Shown here: positions 1 to 9,498 of the stretch, in pieces
Layout of the letters: each line of letters starts with the position of its first letter
Position numbering within the stretch: position 1 is the stretch's first letter
Assembly (NCBI RefSeq): GCF_042453785.1
Contig: NC_091661.1
Location: forward strand, 25,845,501 to 25,909,500
Direction: 5' to 3'
DNA: 64,000 nucleotides
DNA from: Malus domestica
Lineage: Eukaryota; Streptophyta; Magnoliopsida; Rosales; Rosaceae
Program-made: the position numbers and the translations under genes
Notes under the pieces: generated by a model
Seen by the model: the letters and a program-made list of their open reading frames with translations, nothing else
Database searches by the model: none
What the model was told of the DNA's origin: nothing

Positions 1-345
1 GTCACCCGCCACATTCTTGGCCAGGTTCTGGTCGAGCCCATCGTAATCGTACTGCAAGTACTCGGCGGGCTTCCCCAACCCAAAGGGGTCAAACCCACGG
101 TCCCCGGGCAGAGATCCGTCAAGCCACTCTGGCGGTTCAACACCCGGAAACCATACCAGTCGTTCGCCGTCATCAAACTTTTTTTGCTTTTGCTTTGGCG
201 GTGCAGGTTGTGGTGACTTCTTGGTGCCGAAGCTGAAGCCTCCGAAGCCGCCAAGGCGGGCTTGGAAGCGTCCGAAACTGGGCTCTGGGGTTCGGAGTTG
301 GGATCCAAAGAAGTGGGAGGTAACGGTGGCTGTGGCGGCAGTCAT
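1..345 (-). CDS. LHCB4: Chlorophyll a/b-binding protein CP29 (LHCB4), 5' part
   Basis: This is the N-terminal 115 codons of the minor photosystem II antenna CP29, which binds chlorophyll and carotenoid in the thylakoid and links LHCII trimers to the core. The frame is open from the ATG at 345-343 to the window edge, so the rest of the gene lies to the left. Residues 1 to about 35 are Ser/Thr/Ala/Arg-rich and fit a chloroplast transit peptide. They are followed by a Lys/Gln/Pro-rich stretch and then the LHC N-terminal signatures [29 protein letters not shown] and LDQNLAKN. The last motif and the long N-terminal extension point to LHCB4 rather than LHCB5 or LHCB6. No intron interrupts the part that is visible. 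Which LHCB4 isoform it is cannot be decided from this much sequence. Confidence 0.93.
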   Translation of the reverse strand, partial: MTAATATVTSHFFGSQLRTPEPSFGRFQARLGGFGGFSFGTKKSPQPAPPKQKQKKFDDGERLVWFPGVEPPEWLDGSLPGDRGFDPFGLGKPAEYLQYDYDGLDQNLAKNVAGD

Positions 346-560
346 TGTCTCAAAAATGGAGGAGAGTAGGGTGGTGGGGTGGGACTGTAAGCGGAGAGCT
401 ATATAGTGTAAAAATAGTGGGAATTTTGTGAAGGATGTGTGTGAAATGTGAATGTTTAATTTTAGGCCTTACCTTTTGGCAAAGCCTTATCTTTTGGATA
501 TGTATGTACTATGTAATTTACGTAGGTGTGGGGTTATGCCTTCATCATCAGTCTCAGTCC
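346..560 (-). promoter_or_regulatory. LHCB4 proximal promoter and leader
   Basis: On the minus strand a TATA-like CTATATAG lies at about 399-406, some 55 bp upstream of the start codon. An I-box core (GATAAG) lies at 486-491. I-boxes are typical of light-regulated LHC and RBCS promoters (established knowledge). A TACGTA palindrome with an ACGT core is present near 518-523. Light regulation is inferred from these motifs alone. Confidence 0.55.
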
Positions 561-1378
561 TCATAAAAGGGATTGCGATTCTTTCTGGATCTCATACTTC
601 AGAGTTCACAGATTGAGAGATATGGACCGCATAATATAAAATGAACGGTCTAAATTTCTTGTTTTGTAGGCTCTAAAGTGTGAGATTCGGAAATTATCTC
701 AATCTGAATATGCACATGTATTTTAGTCTTTTACCCCACACAATGTATAGTTTTATCATAGAATTGTCATGTTACACTATGAACATATAATACACAGATG
801 TCTCAATCTGTGGTTCAATATGTGATTTATATTCACCACCTAGCAATATACACATTTTGAGGTGGTAATATAGCTAGTTAGAGTAAGATCTCTTCATAGT
901 AGCTCGAAAAACGGAAAAATTCTTTAATGTAACTATCACATCATCATGTATATTATCAATTTACTTATATTATAACACGTAAATCTATTTACTAGTACTA
1001 ACTTTAAGTAAATGATATATTAATTACATTATTCACGTATATTATAATACATAAATTAATAACACCACATCATATTTCACCATCACCATATATTTTCTCC
1101 AATAAATGGGAGCAATGTGCTTCTTAAATTCATTGTAATTGTGGTAAGAGTGCTTCTTAAATTCTTAAACTCATTATTTTCTCAAATAATGATGCCAAAG
1201 CCCAACAAAATAAAGGCCTTGAAAGTTGGAAACCACCCATGTATGATCCCAACTCCCAAAATCAGGTCCGAAACCGACTTTAGGCCATGAAAGTCCAATG
1301 ACAGATTTCAACCCAAATAAAAAAATAAAAAAATAAGTCCAATGACAGATGGACAAAACTTTCCATGCATTCATCTAT
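561..1378. other. AT-rich intergenic DNA
   Basis: This stretch between the LHCB4 promoter and the first MITE has no coding frame of substance and no repeat that I recognise. It is very AT-rich, with short direct repeats of the type acttatattataacacgtaa around 960-1060. Confidence 0.5.
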
Positions 1379-1530
1379 AGGAAAACTAATGAAAATGACT
1401 TAAAAGCTTTAAGTTTTAACGAAAAAGACAAAATAAAAGGTAAAGTGAATAGTACTAGAATTGACTTTTTAGTGTAAAAAATATGGTTTTTCGTTGTGAA
1501 CAGTATTAAAAGCTTTTCGTTAAAGTTCCC
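1379..1530 (+). mobile_element. MITE family A (9-bp TSD), complete copy
   Basis: This is a 152-bp element starting AGGAAAACTAATGAAAA and ending TTCGTTAAAGTTCCC. It is flanked on both sides by the perfect 9-bp direct repeat TTCATCTAT (1370-1378 and 1531-1539). The ends form an imperfect inverted repeat. It has no coding capacity. A 9-bp target duplication is characteristic of Mutator-like elements, so this is probably a MULE-derived MITE. About eight more copies occur in this window. Confidence 0.85.
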
Positions 1531-2517
1531 TTCATCTATTTTGAGAGGAAATATGTAAAAGTTTGTAAATATTTATTTATATATTAAGATTTTAAGTTTG
1601 ATTCCGTTGTTGTTGTATAATAATAATAAAAAAAAAAGAAATAGAAGAGAAATTCCACGAATGAGGATTCTCTTCTGATCTTATTTGTGATGATCCCGGT
1701 AATCCTCTAATCATGTCCATTCATTGTATATCATGTGGTCAGAAATCATTGTAAATTCTTTTATTTAAAATTGAATATAAACAGTACCTGACAAATATCG
1801 ATCGCACGGTATACGATAAACAAACATAATTAAAAGATATGATCAAAAGAGGATCCTCATGCCACCAGTAAACACCTATAACTCATGACGTTAGGTAAAA
1901 TATAATATTTTATTTTATACACATATAATATTGCTTTGCATAAAACCAAATAGGATTGATGTGCTCTAGCCTTCTGGGTTACACTTTGAAAACATCATTC
2001 CTAATGGACAGACATGACATAATAACTCTCACCATTTAATTATTAAGAAATTTTTGTGTACAACAATCATACAAAACAAACCATTCAACTTACTAATAAA
2101 TATCGAAGTTGTATTTAAACAATACCAAATAGTATCGGCTTTAGGTTTGCTATCTCCTTTTTATGTATCTCTTTACTAATATTGCGACACATGATTTTTG
2201 ACGCTATCCAATCAAAACCCCTCAATTATCTTGTATGTATGTGTATACATGTGGCATGACCTGAGCCCAAAAAAAGAAAGAAATTAAAAATAAAAAAGAA
2301 AGAAATTTAAAAAAAAAAAAAAAAAAGTTCACCAAAAAAAAAGAAAAAAAGAAAATAAATGGTCAACCAGCTCAGTGGCTCCAGACGTGTCAGCTGCTAG
2401 AGTTCACAGACATATCTTCTTGGCATCTCTCTCTCTCGATGGACCGGATGACTTCCCACAAATATCTCTCTACTTTTTATGTCTTTGGTTTCTTAGCTTG
2501 AACTTGCTTTAGCCACA

Positions 2518-2518
<1 letters not shown>
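1531..2518. other. Intergenic DNA and HMGB upstream region
   Basis: No gene is visible. Long A-rich tracts occur at 2270-2360. The distal part, about 2360-2518, should hold the promoter of the HMGB gene, but no convincing TATA box was found. Confidence 0.4.

Positions 2519-2551
<33 letters not shown>
2519..2551 (+). repeat. CT microsatellite in the HMGB 5' leader
   Basis: This is an uninterrupted run of CT dinucleotides about 30 bp long. It lies just upstream of a likely 5'-UTR exon that ends at a GTATGC donor (exon end 2590). Pyrimidine-rich leaders are common in plant genes. Confidence 0.8.
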
Positions 2552-2553
<2 letters not shown>

Positions 2554-3284
2554 TTCCCCTGTTGCGTTCGCTTCTCTCCAAAACCAAGAGGTATGCGATT
2601 CTTCCATTTTCTTTTACTTTTCTCTCAGATTAATTTATAAATTTTATTATTTTTGCTCATATTTTCAGTCTGCTGATCATTTGTTTGCATAATTCACTTG
2701 CCTGTTGACAATTTCAACCATCTGGGTTGGTGATCATTCTATTTTTCTTCCTAGTTGTTTTATTTCTTTGATTTGGTATTGATAATTAATTCTGCTTGGC
2801 TGCTGAGAAAATATAGAAATTTTTACTCTTCTGTCAGTGGTATAACTTGCTTAAATTTCCTGGAAAGTTGAACTGAATGGTTTGACTTCTCAGATTCAGC
2901 AATGGTTTTCTTAAGGTTAGAATTTAATGTTAATACAGCATGGTATCATAACTTTTGATAACTCGAAGAACATCCTCAAAAGAAAAAGGAAAAGATTAAT
3001 AACTTGATGAAAAGTCATAATTAAGGTAAAGATTAGTGGTTTGATTAAAGAGAGAGTGTTTTTAGCACTTAAAAAATGTCATTTGCACTCCTTCCCTCTG
3101 TATTTTCTGTGCACTAGGTTGTAGTGCTTAATGGCATTTTACGAGGGCAAATAGCAGCTCCCTGATTATTATCCATAATTAGTATATTTTTTTAGGGTAA
3201 TATGCCCGTTTTGCGGCCTGAATTTTCACCCCTAGCGTTAAATTAGGGCTTGAACTTCTTTTTGGCCAATTCCGTACTTCTTCA

Positions 3285-3370
3285 AGGGAAATGATTTTCA
3301 CACACCCCATGGCCAAAACATAAAGAAGGGTTTGTAGGGGGAGAAATGGATTGTGAAAATCATTTCCCTT
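3285..3370. repeat. Inverted repeat inside the HMGB leader intron
   Basis: A GGGAAATGATTTTCACA arm near 3288 is matched by its reverse complement near 3350-3369, with about 50 bp between them. It is possibly the end of a small non-autonomous element lying in the intron. No target duplication was found. Confidence 0.45.
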
Positions 3371-3552
3371 TTTTTGAAATAGGCCAATGTAGGGTGTACT
3401 GACAACTTTTTTGGACGTCATCTATTATTCCGTCCAAAATGTCGTGTGCACAGGTTTCATCCATTGTTACTACAATATCTGTTTTCTTTCCGTTGGACTT
3501 GGCAGTGGTGTTTTAATCTAATTGTATTTTTCCAGAAATCAGTCTGTTGAGA

Positions 3553-5384
3553 ATGAAGGCTTCCAAAGGCAAAGGACCTGTGAGGAAGGACAAGAAAGAA
3601 GTATTAAAGCCTGTCGAGGACGTGTAATTTTCTTTAATCAAAATTCTCTATATGAACTACTATCTTGAGTGAAACTTTAGATTAAGAATTAGTGAGGCAG
3701 TGTCAGATGTGAGTCTTAAATAGCGTTCCTTGAAATTTAATATTATGTTTAATTTTCTTCAATTCAGAAAGGTGGGAAAACGAAAGGCGGCGATTGAGGC
3801 TGACAAGAGCCGCCGAAAACTTGCCAAGAACGCAAAATTGGGCAAGAAGGACCCCAATAAACCAAAGAGACCTGCGAGCGCTTTCTTTGTTTTTCTGTAA
3901 GTACTCTCTTTATATGAGATGGGTGGGGGAAACATGTTAAGACTTTTAAATGAATCTTATAATAAGTTGCTGTTTAATTAATTAATGTAGAGAAGAGTTC
4001 AGGACGGTTTACAAGAAAGAGCATCCGAATGTGAAAGCTGTGTCAGCTGTAAGCAGCTACCATACTTTATGTTTCATTTAGTAGAGAGTTGTCTATTTTA
4101 GTTTGGTAGGTATTTAATCTTTAGTTGGATATTGATGAGATTACTGGATGCTTGAATGAAGGTGGGGAAAGCTGGTGGAGAAAAGTGGAAATCTATGTCA
4201 CCTGCGGTAAGTCTATACTGTATAGGTATTATCCTCTGAAAGTAACAGTATTGGGATGTATGGAGGATGATATAATGTGCTCTCACTGGACCTAGCTATG
4301 CACAAAGCAATTTAATGGCTATGGAAATTTGTTGTGTGTCATAGCCATTGTCATTCGGGTAAATGGCTTCGTAGTTGTTGCCTGCCTGATGAACTTAAAG
4401 GGCAGAAGTGTCGAAGGGTGAATTTTCATCTTCAATTGTGTACCAAGTTGGTAATTTAGCAGAATATTAAAATAGTCAGTGAGGAAAGGATATATAAGTT
4501 CTTAGTTTCTGTAAGCTTAATTCTCTTTTTGTAGATTCAGTCCAGGTCACAATTGATTGGTCCCTTGCATTTATTGTCTAATTTATTTTTTACTGGGCCG
4601 GCATTGGTAGGAGAAAGCTCCATATGAAGCTAAAGCAGCAAAAAGGAAAACGGAGTATGAAAAACTTATGAAAGCTTACAACAACAAAGAGGTATAAATG
4701 GACTTGCACGTTAATAGAAACAAACCCTTCATCCTTTCTCTATCTTTAGTTTCTGACTGTCACGTCTTCTATCAGGATGAGACGGAGGATGACGAGGAAG
4801 AAGTTGCTGAAAAGTCAAAACCCATTGCGAAGGTTGTTGAAGAAGAAGAGAGTGCCGAGGTAATCTTCGCAGCCATATATGAATCCTTGCACGGCTGCGC
4901 TGTACTATTGCTTGCTTTGTTCAGTCTTTGATACTTTCATATCTTGCATGCATTCTGATCTTTCATCTGATGCTATCAAGATCTTCTTATAATATCAGAA
5001 AGTTCAAACGTATGAGCTGCATTTTATTATAAAAATGACGTGTAAAATCAACTGCAATTTCTGTTGTGAACAAGTAGTTCATGTTGCAGTGAGTCAGATA
5101 GATACAGTTTTTACCTGAACAAAAATGAATTGCTCCTACTTTTAATCGGAAAAAAAAAACATTAATTGTTCCTACAGTCCTACTATATACTCTACTAGAT
5201 TGTCAAAATGGGATGCATGAGGTTCATCTTATATTTGGAAATCATTTGTTCCCTTGTTCATACTTGACTAATTAGGATTGCTTTCATCACGGGGGCTTCT
5301 CTGATCATGTTAACATAAATTGGAATTTTCAAATTGCAGGAAGACGATGAAGAAGATGATGACGACGATGAAGATGAGGACTGA
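3553..5384 (+). CDS. HMGB1: HMGB1-type high mobility group protein
   Basis: This is a plant HMGB chromatin protein, a nuclear DNA-bending architectural factor. The coding exons are 3553-3623, 3768-3896, 3991-4048, 4162-4206, 4611-4691, 4776-4859 and 5340-5384, totalling 513 bp and encoding 170 residues. Every intron has GT/AG borders and phases that keep the frame. The layout is a basic N-terminus (MKASKGKGPVRKDKKE), one HMG box (about residues 48-115, with KKDPNKPKRPASAFFVF, VGKAGGEKWKSMS and EKAPYEAKA), then a Glu/Asp-rich tail that ends in a run of Asp and Glu. This single-box plan with flanking basic and acidic regions is that of plant HMGB proteins. The N-terminus and length resemble Arabidopsis HMGB1 (178 aa) most. 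A leader intron probably runs from 2591 to 3535. The next gene to the right is more than 18 kb away, beyond transposons. Confidence 0.93.
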
Positions 5385-5840
5385 TCTGGCGTGCCCGGTT
5401 GATCCATAATCATTCCCACGGGATGGGACTTGTACTATGACACCTTTCACTTATGTTAAATATGCTTGTTTATTTGAGAGGGAAGCATCAAGCATGCCGA
5501 GCCCTTGCATCTTCTAAGTAGCCTTTCTAGGTTACATCATCTATATGTACCTTGACCACCATTGTTGTATATACCGTGTTTAAACCGTGTTCATTGGCCG
5601 TGCAGGATATGATATCTATGTTATTCTATTTACTAAATTAGAGATGAACGGGTTGATCTTTGATATGGAAGGTGGAAGCGATTAAGAATCGTTTTACGAG
5701 TCATCTACTTATTATCCATCAGCATTAGCTCTCTTTTCTCCAAATCGAGTAGCACACTTATTCCTGAAATGATTTCGTTTCAGTTGCCGAGTCATGTCAT
5801 GGAGTCATAAGGGATGGCAATTTTACCTGACAAAACCCGA
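5385..5840 (+). other. HMGB 3' flank
   Basis: This region contains the 3' UTR of the HMGB gene and downstream AT-rich DNA. No further gene is recognised. Confidence 0.4.
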
Positions 5841-5890
5841 CTCCTGCCGGGCCTCGGACCGGGTACGTTTGCCGGGCCTCGGACCGGGAA
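5841..5890. repeat. GC-rich 25-bp direct repeat
   Basis: The motif gccgggcctcggaccggg occurs twice with a 25-bp period (from 5846 and from 5871). It lies in a short GC-rich island that is open in several frames on both strands. This looks like a fragment of a repeat rather than a gene. Confidence 0.5.
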
Positions 5891-6964
5891 GGTTTGGGGA
5901 GAAACAACCAGGGAAGGTTTGGAGAGAAAAATATCACGGATATGTGTTGACGCGGGGAAATTTTATACCTTTCTGGTTTGATCAAAGTGTGGAACTTCCG
6001 ATTTTGTATGGCATGGAACGGAGGGAGGGTAAACCGGACCCCCTGCCCTACTGCCATCATATCACGGGAGAAATTCTTGTGTTCATCTAGAGGACCAGTC
6101 CATCCGTATACTTAACACACAATTAAATGTATCCCTAATACATAGGGTCTTACTTCGTTATGTGTTGAGGTGTACGAATGATGTGATCCTTTAGAGGATA
6201 TGGCTCTCAGCCTGGGCAGCTGAATGATGACATTTGATATGGAACATTTTCAAAGGGGAGGCCCAACCGAGGCAAAACGAATACACAAAATGTAACCACC
6301 CAAAGAAAAGAAAAAAAAACCAAATCCTGTGATAAGTATTTTGGGATTAGGGTTTATGTGAAATTATGAAAAAGCTAATGCTTTTTAGAACAAATGAAAG
6401 GGCAAACCACTTTCCAAGCAATTATCTTTATCTACACTGAGCTTTATACATAAGTCTGATCAAACAGATGGATTATGCTGTAAAGAAAATAGATTAGACA
6501 TTATAGTTACAGGAAAAAAATAATCAAATGGTGACAGGAAAATTGATGAGAGAATTGCCATGATTTCACACCTGTCGTTGTCGGAAACATGTTGTGAGAA
6601 AGTGAGAAATGTGATGGTCACATGGTCGCCAGTAACAAAATGTAGCATGCCGCAGTGCATCATGATAAAATTCCATGATTTCATCATGTTTATGAGATAT
6701 AAATTCCATTTAAATGATCACATTCCATGCATAATCCTCAACACTAATCATGTTCAATGTCATTTCCCACCCAAAACCAAATTACTACACAGTTACTATG
6801 CTTGTTTATGTCGGAATTTTGTCGCAGTGATTAGCGGCCGCACGTATGCTGTTCCAATAACGTTTTTTTCTTTTATTGTAGCAAAAGCTAATTATAGGAG
6901 AGTTTTACATTTTTTTCATCGACCACTCATCCTCTTCATCAGTATCATGACATCTTAAGGATAT
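5891..6964. other. Intergenic DNA left of the copia element
   Basis: No gene is recognised. The open frames here overlap on opposite strands and show no known motifs. Confidence 0.4.
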
Positions 6965-7209
6965 TGAACGACAATATCTTGGAGTATCATTGAATATTGT
7001 GTCTTCCTTAGTTAGAGGAATAGTTTGATCCGTGTAAATTATGTATTGATATTCATGGTTGACTTCTTAGAATAGCCTCATGTATTATTGTATAAATCTT
7101 GTACTCCATGTAAAGTAGAATTTGCATGAAATCAAACTACCATTATTTTCTCCCTCGCTTATCCTAAATCCTAGAAACCCGAAACCCTAGCAGCTTCATA
7201 TTTTTAACA
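6965..7209 (+). repeat. Copia 5' LTR
   Basis: This 245-bp LTR runs TG to CA and is about 96% identical to the right copy at 12535-12781. It contains a TATTGTATAAATC stretch that could serve as a TATA region. Confidence 0.92.
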
Positions 7210-7221
7210 TGGTATCAGAGC
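7210..7221 (+). other. Copia primer-binding site
   Basis: TGGTATCAGAGC immediately follows the left LTR. It is the standard plant copia PBS, complementary to the 3' end of initiator methionine tRNA. Confidence 0.9.
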
Positions 7222-7283
7222 ATTGTTTCTGGTGACTCTGAATACCCAACGTTTTCACACCTTAACCAAACAATACTATCATC

Positions 7284-8512
7284 ATGAATGAATCAGCAGC
7301 CAATCCAAAACCAACAGAGATGTCTACTGACATCTCGAACCCATTCATATTACATCCATTTGATCAACCTGGGAACATTTTGGTCTCCAAAACTCTTCAA
7401 GGAGACAACTACAACACATGGAGCTGTGCTATGCACATCAATCTGAGTGCGAAAAAGAAGATGGCTTGGTCGATGGAACCAATGACTTTCGTGCTGAAAC
7501 AAACAAACAATTTGTATTGTAGCAATGATGCAATGACATGGTCCTTGCGTGGATCCTGAACTCTGTGCATGAAGACATCGCAAACATCGTTTCTTACTAC
7601 ACATCAGCAGCAGATGTGTGGGTAGACCTGCATGATCGTTTTTCCCAAGGAAATGATTCACGCGTTTATCAGATTAAGAGAAAAATTGTTGAGCACAGAC
7701 AAGAGCAACAATCGATCTCGGTTTACTACATGAAGTTAAAGGCATTATGGGATGAATTGGCATCCTACCATGAGCTTCCAACATGCTCTTGTGGGGGCTT
7801 GAAGAAGATTAATGAACGAGATGATAAGGAAATGGTGATGCAGATTCTCATGGGATTAAAAGAATCTTATGTCGTGGTATGTGGGAAAATCTTGTTGATG
7901 CAGCCACTCCCAGACACTCGGAAGGCATACTCTTTGTTCTACAACAAGAGAAACAAGTGGAGGTATCTCTCACTCGCAATAATAACAACTTACATGCCAT
8001 AAATGTGATAAGCAACAAGGAACCTGCTACACAATGAGGTAATTTATCCTTTAAATGCTCCTATTGTGATAAAAATATCACACTGTAGATCGATGCTTCT
8101 ATCTTTATGGCTTCCCGTCGGGGCACAAATATCAGGGCAAGAAGGTAACACCTCCTAACAAGAGAAAACATGCGGCCAACCAAGTGAAGACTGGTGATAA
8201 AGTCGCCAAAAACGTTGAATAGTGCCACAAAGGAACCACCAGTGACGGGCCCAAATTCATTGCTAAAGAGTACAATCAACTCATGGCAATGCTTAAGAAA
8301 AACAATCTTGACGGTAACCCACAACAGTTTGCAAACGCCACAGGTACACTTACACCCTTGTCTAATATATATCAGAAGTTTTACCATAAAAAACCCTCTA
8401 TTAGATCATTTATAGTGGGGCAACAGAATACATCTCTCATTCACCTCACTTACTTGACAAGAAAGCCTCATCTATGTTTGAGTCTGTACACATGCCGAAT
8501 GGGTTCAAAGCC
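7284..8512 (+). pseudogene. Copia gag and start of protease region, broken
   Basis: The polyprotein starts at the ATG at 7284 with a retrotransposon N-terminal motif (LQGDNYNTWS). A frame change near 7540-7560 moves reading to the frame of 7538-8002, which has gag-polypeptide (UBN2-type) features such as VWVDLHDRF and MQILMGL. Further shifts and stops follow between 8000 and 8470. The frame just before the inserted element (MPNGFKAPY) continues after it at 9499, which shows the insertion site lies within the protease/pre-integrase region. It cannot encode a functional Gag. Confidence 0.82.
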
Positions 8513-8517
8513 CCATA

Positions 8518-9498
8518 TGTCACATCCCAGCCCAAGGCGGACCACTTCCCGGGCTCGCTCCACCACCATAGCACGATGTTGTCCGCTTTGGGCCCCGACC
8601 ACACCCTCACGGTTTTGTTTCTGGGAACTCACAAGCAACTTCCCAGTGGGTCATCCATCCTGGGATTGCTCTCGCACGCTACTCGCTTAACTTCGGAGTT
8701 CCGACGGAACCCGAAGCTAGTGAGCTCCCAAAAGGCCTCGTCCTAGGTAGGGATGAGAATATACATTTAAAGATCACTCTCTTGGGCGATGTGGGATGTT
8801 ACAATCCACCCCCCTTAGGGGCCCGACGTCCTCGTCGGCACACTTCCCGCTAGGGATTGACTCTCATACCATTTATCACATTCCGGCCCAGGTTTACCAC
8901 ATCCCGGGCTTGTTCCACCACCGTAGCACGATATTGTCCGCTTTGGGCTTACCATTCCCTCACGGTTTTGTTTTTAGGAACTCACGAGCAACTTCCCAGT
9001 GGGTCACCCATCCTAGGAGTGTTCTGGCCTCCTTCTCGCTTAGCTTCGGGAGCGAGAATAAGGCTAGAGCATTCCTAGGATGGGTGACCCACTGGGAAGT
9101 TGCTCGTGAGTTTCCAAAAACAAAATCGTGGGGGAATGGTAAAGCCCAAAGTGGACAATATCATGCTACGGTGGTGGAACGGGCCCGAGATGTGGTAGAC
9201 TCAGGTCGGGTTATGACAATTCAGCCCGGGGTCCACCACGTCCCAAGCTCACTCCACCACCGTAGCATAATATTGTCCGCTTTGGGCCCTGACCACGCCC
9301 TCACGGTTTTGTTTCTGGGAACTCACACGAGAACTTCCCAGTGGATCACCCATCATGGGAGTGCTCTCGTGCGCTACTCGCTTAATTTTGGAGTTCCGGT
9401 GAACTCCGAAACCAGTGAGCTCCCAAAAAGCCTCGTGCTAGGTAGGGATGAGAATATACATTTAAGGATCACTCATCTGGGCGATGTGGGATGTTACA
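8518..9498 (-). mobile_element. Rearranged Cassandra TRIM inserted in the copia element
   Basis: This is a 981-bp insertion flanked by the perfect 5-bp target duplication CCATA (8513-8517 and 9499-9503). On the minus strand its LTRs begin TGTAACATCCCACATCG and contain a segment similar to the 3' half of plant 5S rRNA, including AACTCCGAAGTTAAGCG and GGATGGGTGACC. This is the hallmark of Cassandra elements (established knowledge). Order from left to right: a full LTR (8518-8803); a roughly 70-bp internal region with a polypurine tract (near 8804-8825) and a PBS-like ATGGTATGAGAGTC (8859-8872); a truncated LTR (8874 to about 9044); a truncated LTR in opposite orientation (about 9052-9215); and a full LTR (about 9214-9498). 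It has no coding capacity. Confidence 0.88.
8874..9215. repeat. Long imperfect palindrome of two partial Cassandra LTRs
   Basis: The left arm (8874 to about 9044) and right arm (about 9052-9215) are inverted copies of the same LTR segment. They meet at a short loop near 9048 (tagcttcggg). Arms of about 165 bp could fold into a long hairpin if transcribed. Confidence 0.85.

Noticed and set aside
5794-6090. Overlapping 98- and 87-codon frames on both strands
   Set aside because: Caused by a GC-rich direct repeat; likely a repeat fragment.
8640-9400. Possible 5S rRNA gene
   Set aside because: Only the 3' half of 5S rRNA is matched, with changes, and it is embedded in Cassandra LTRs with the family's own flanks and a TSD.
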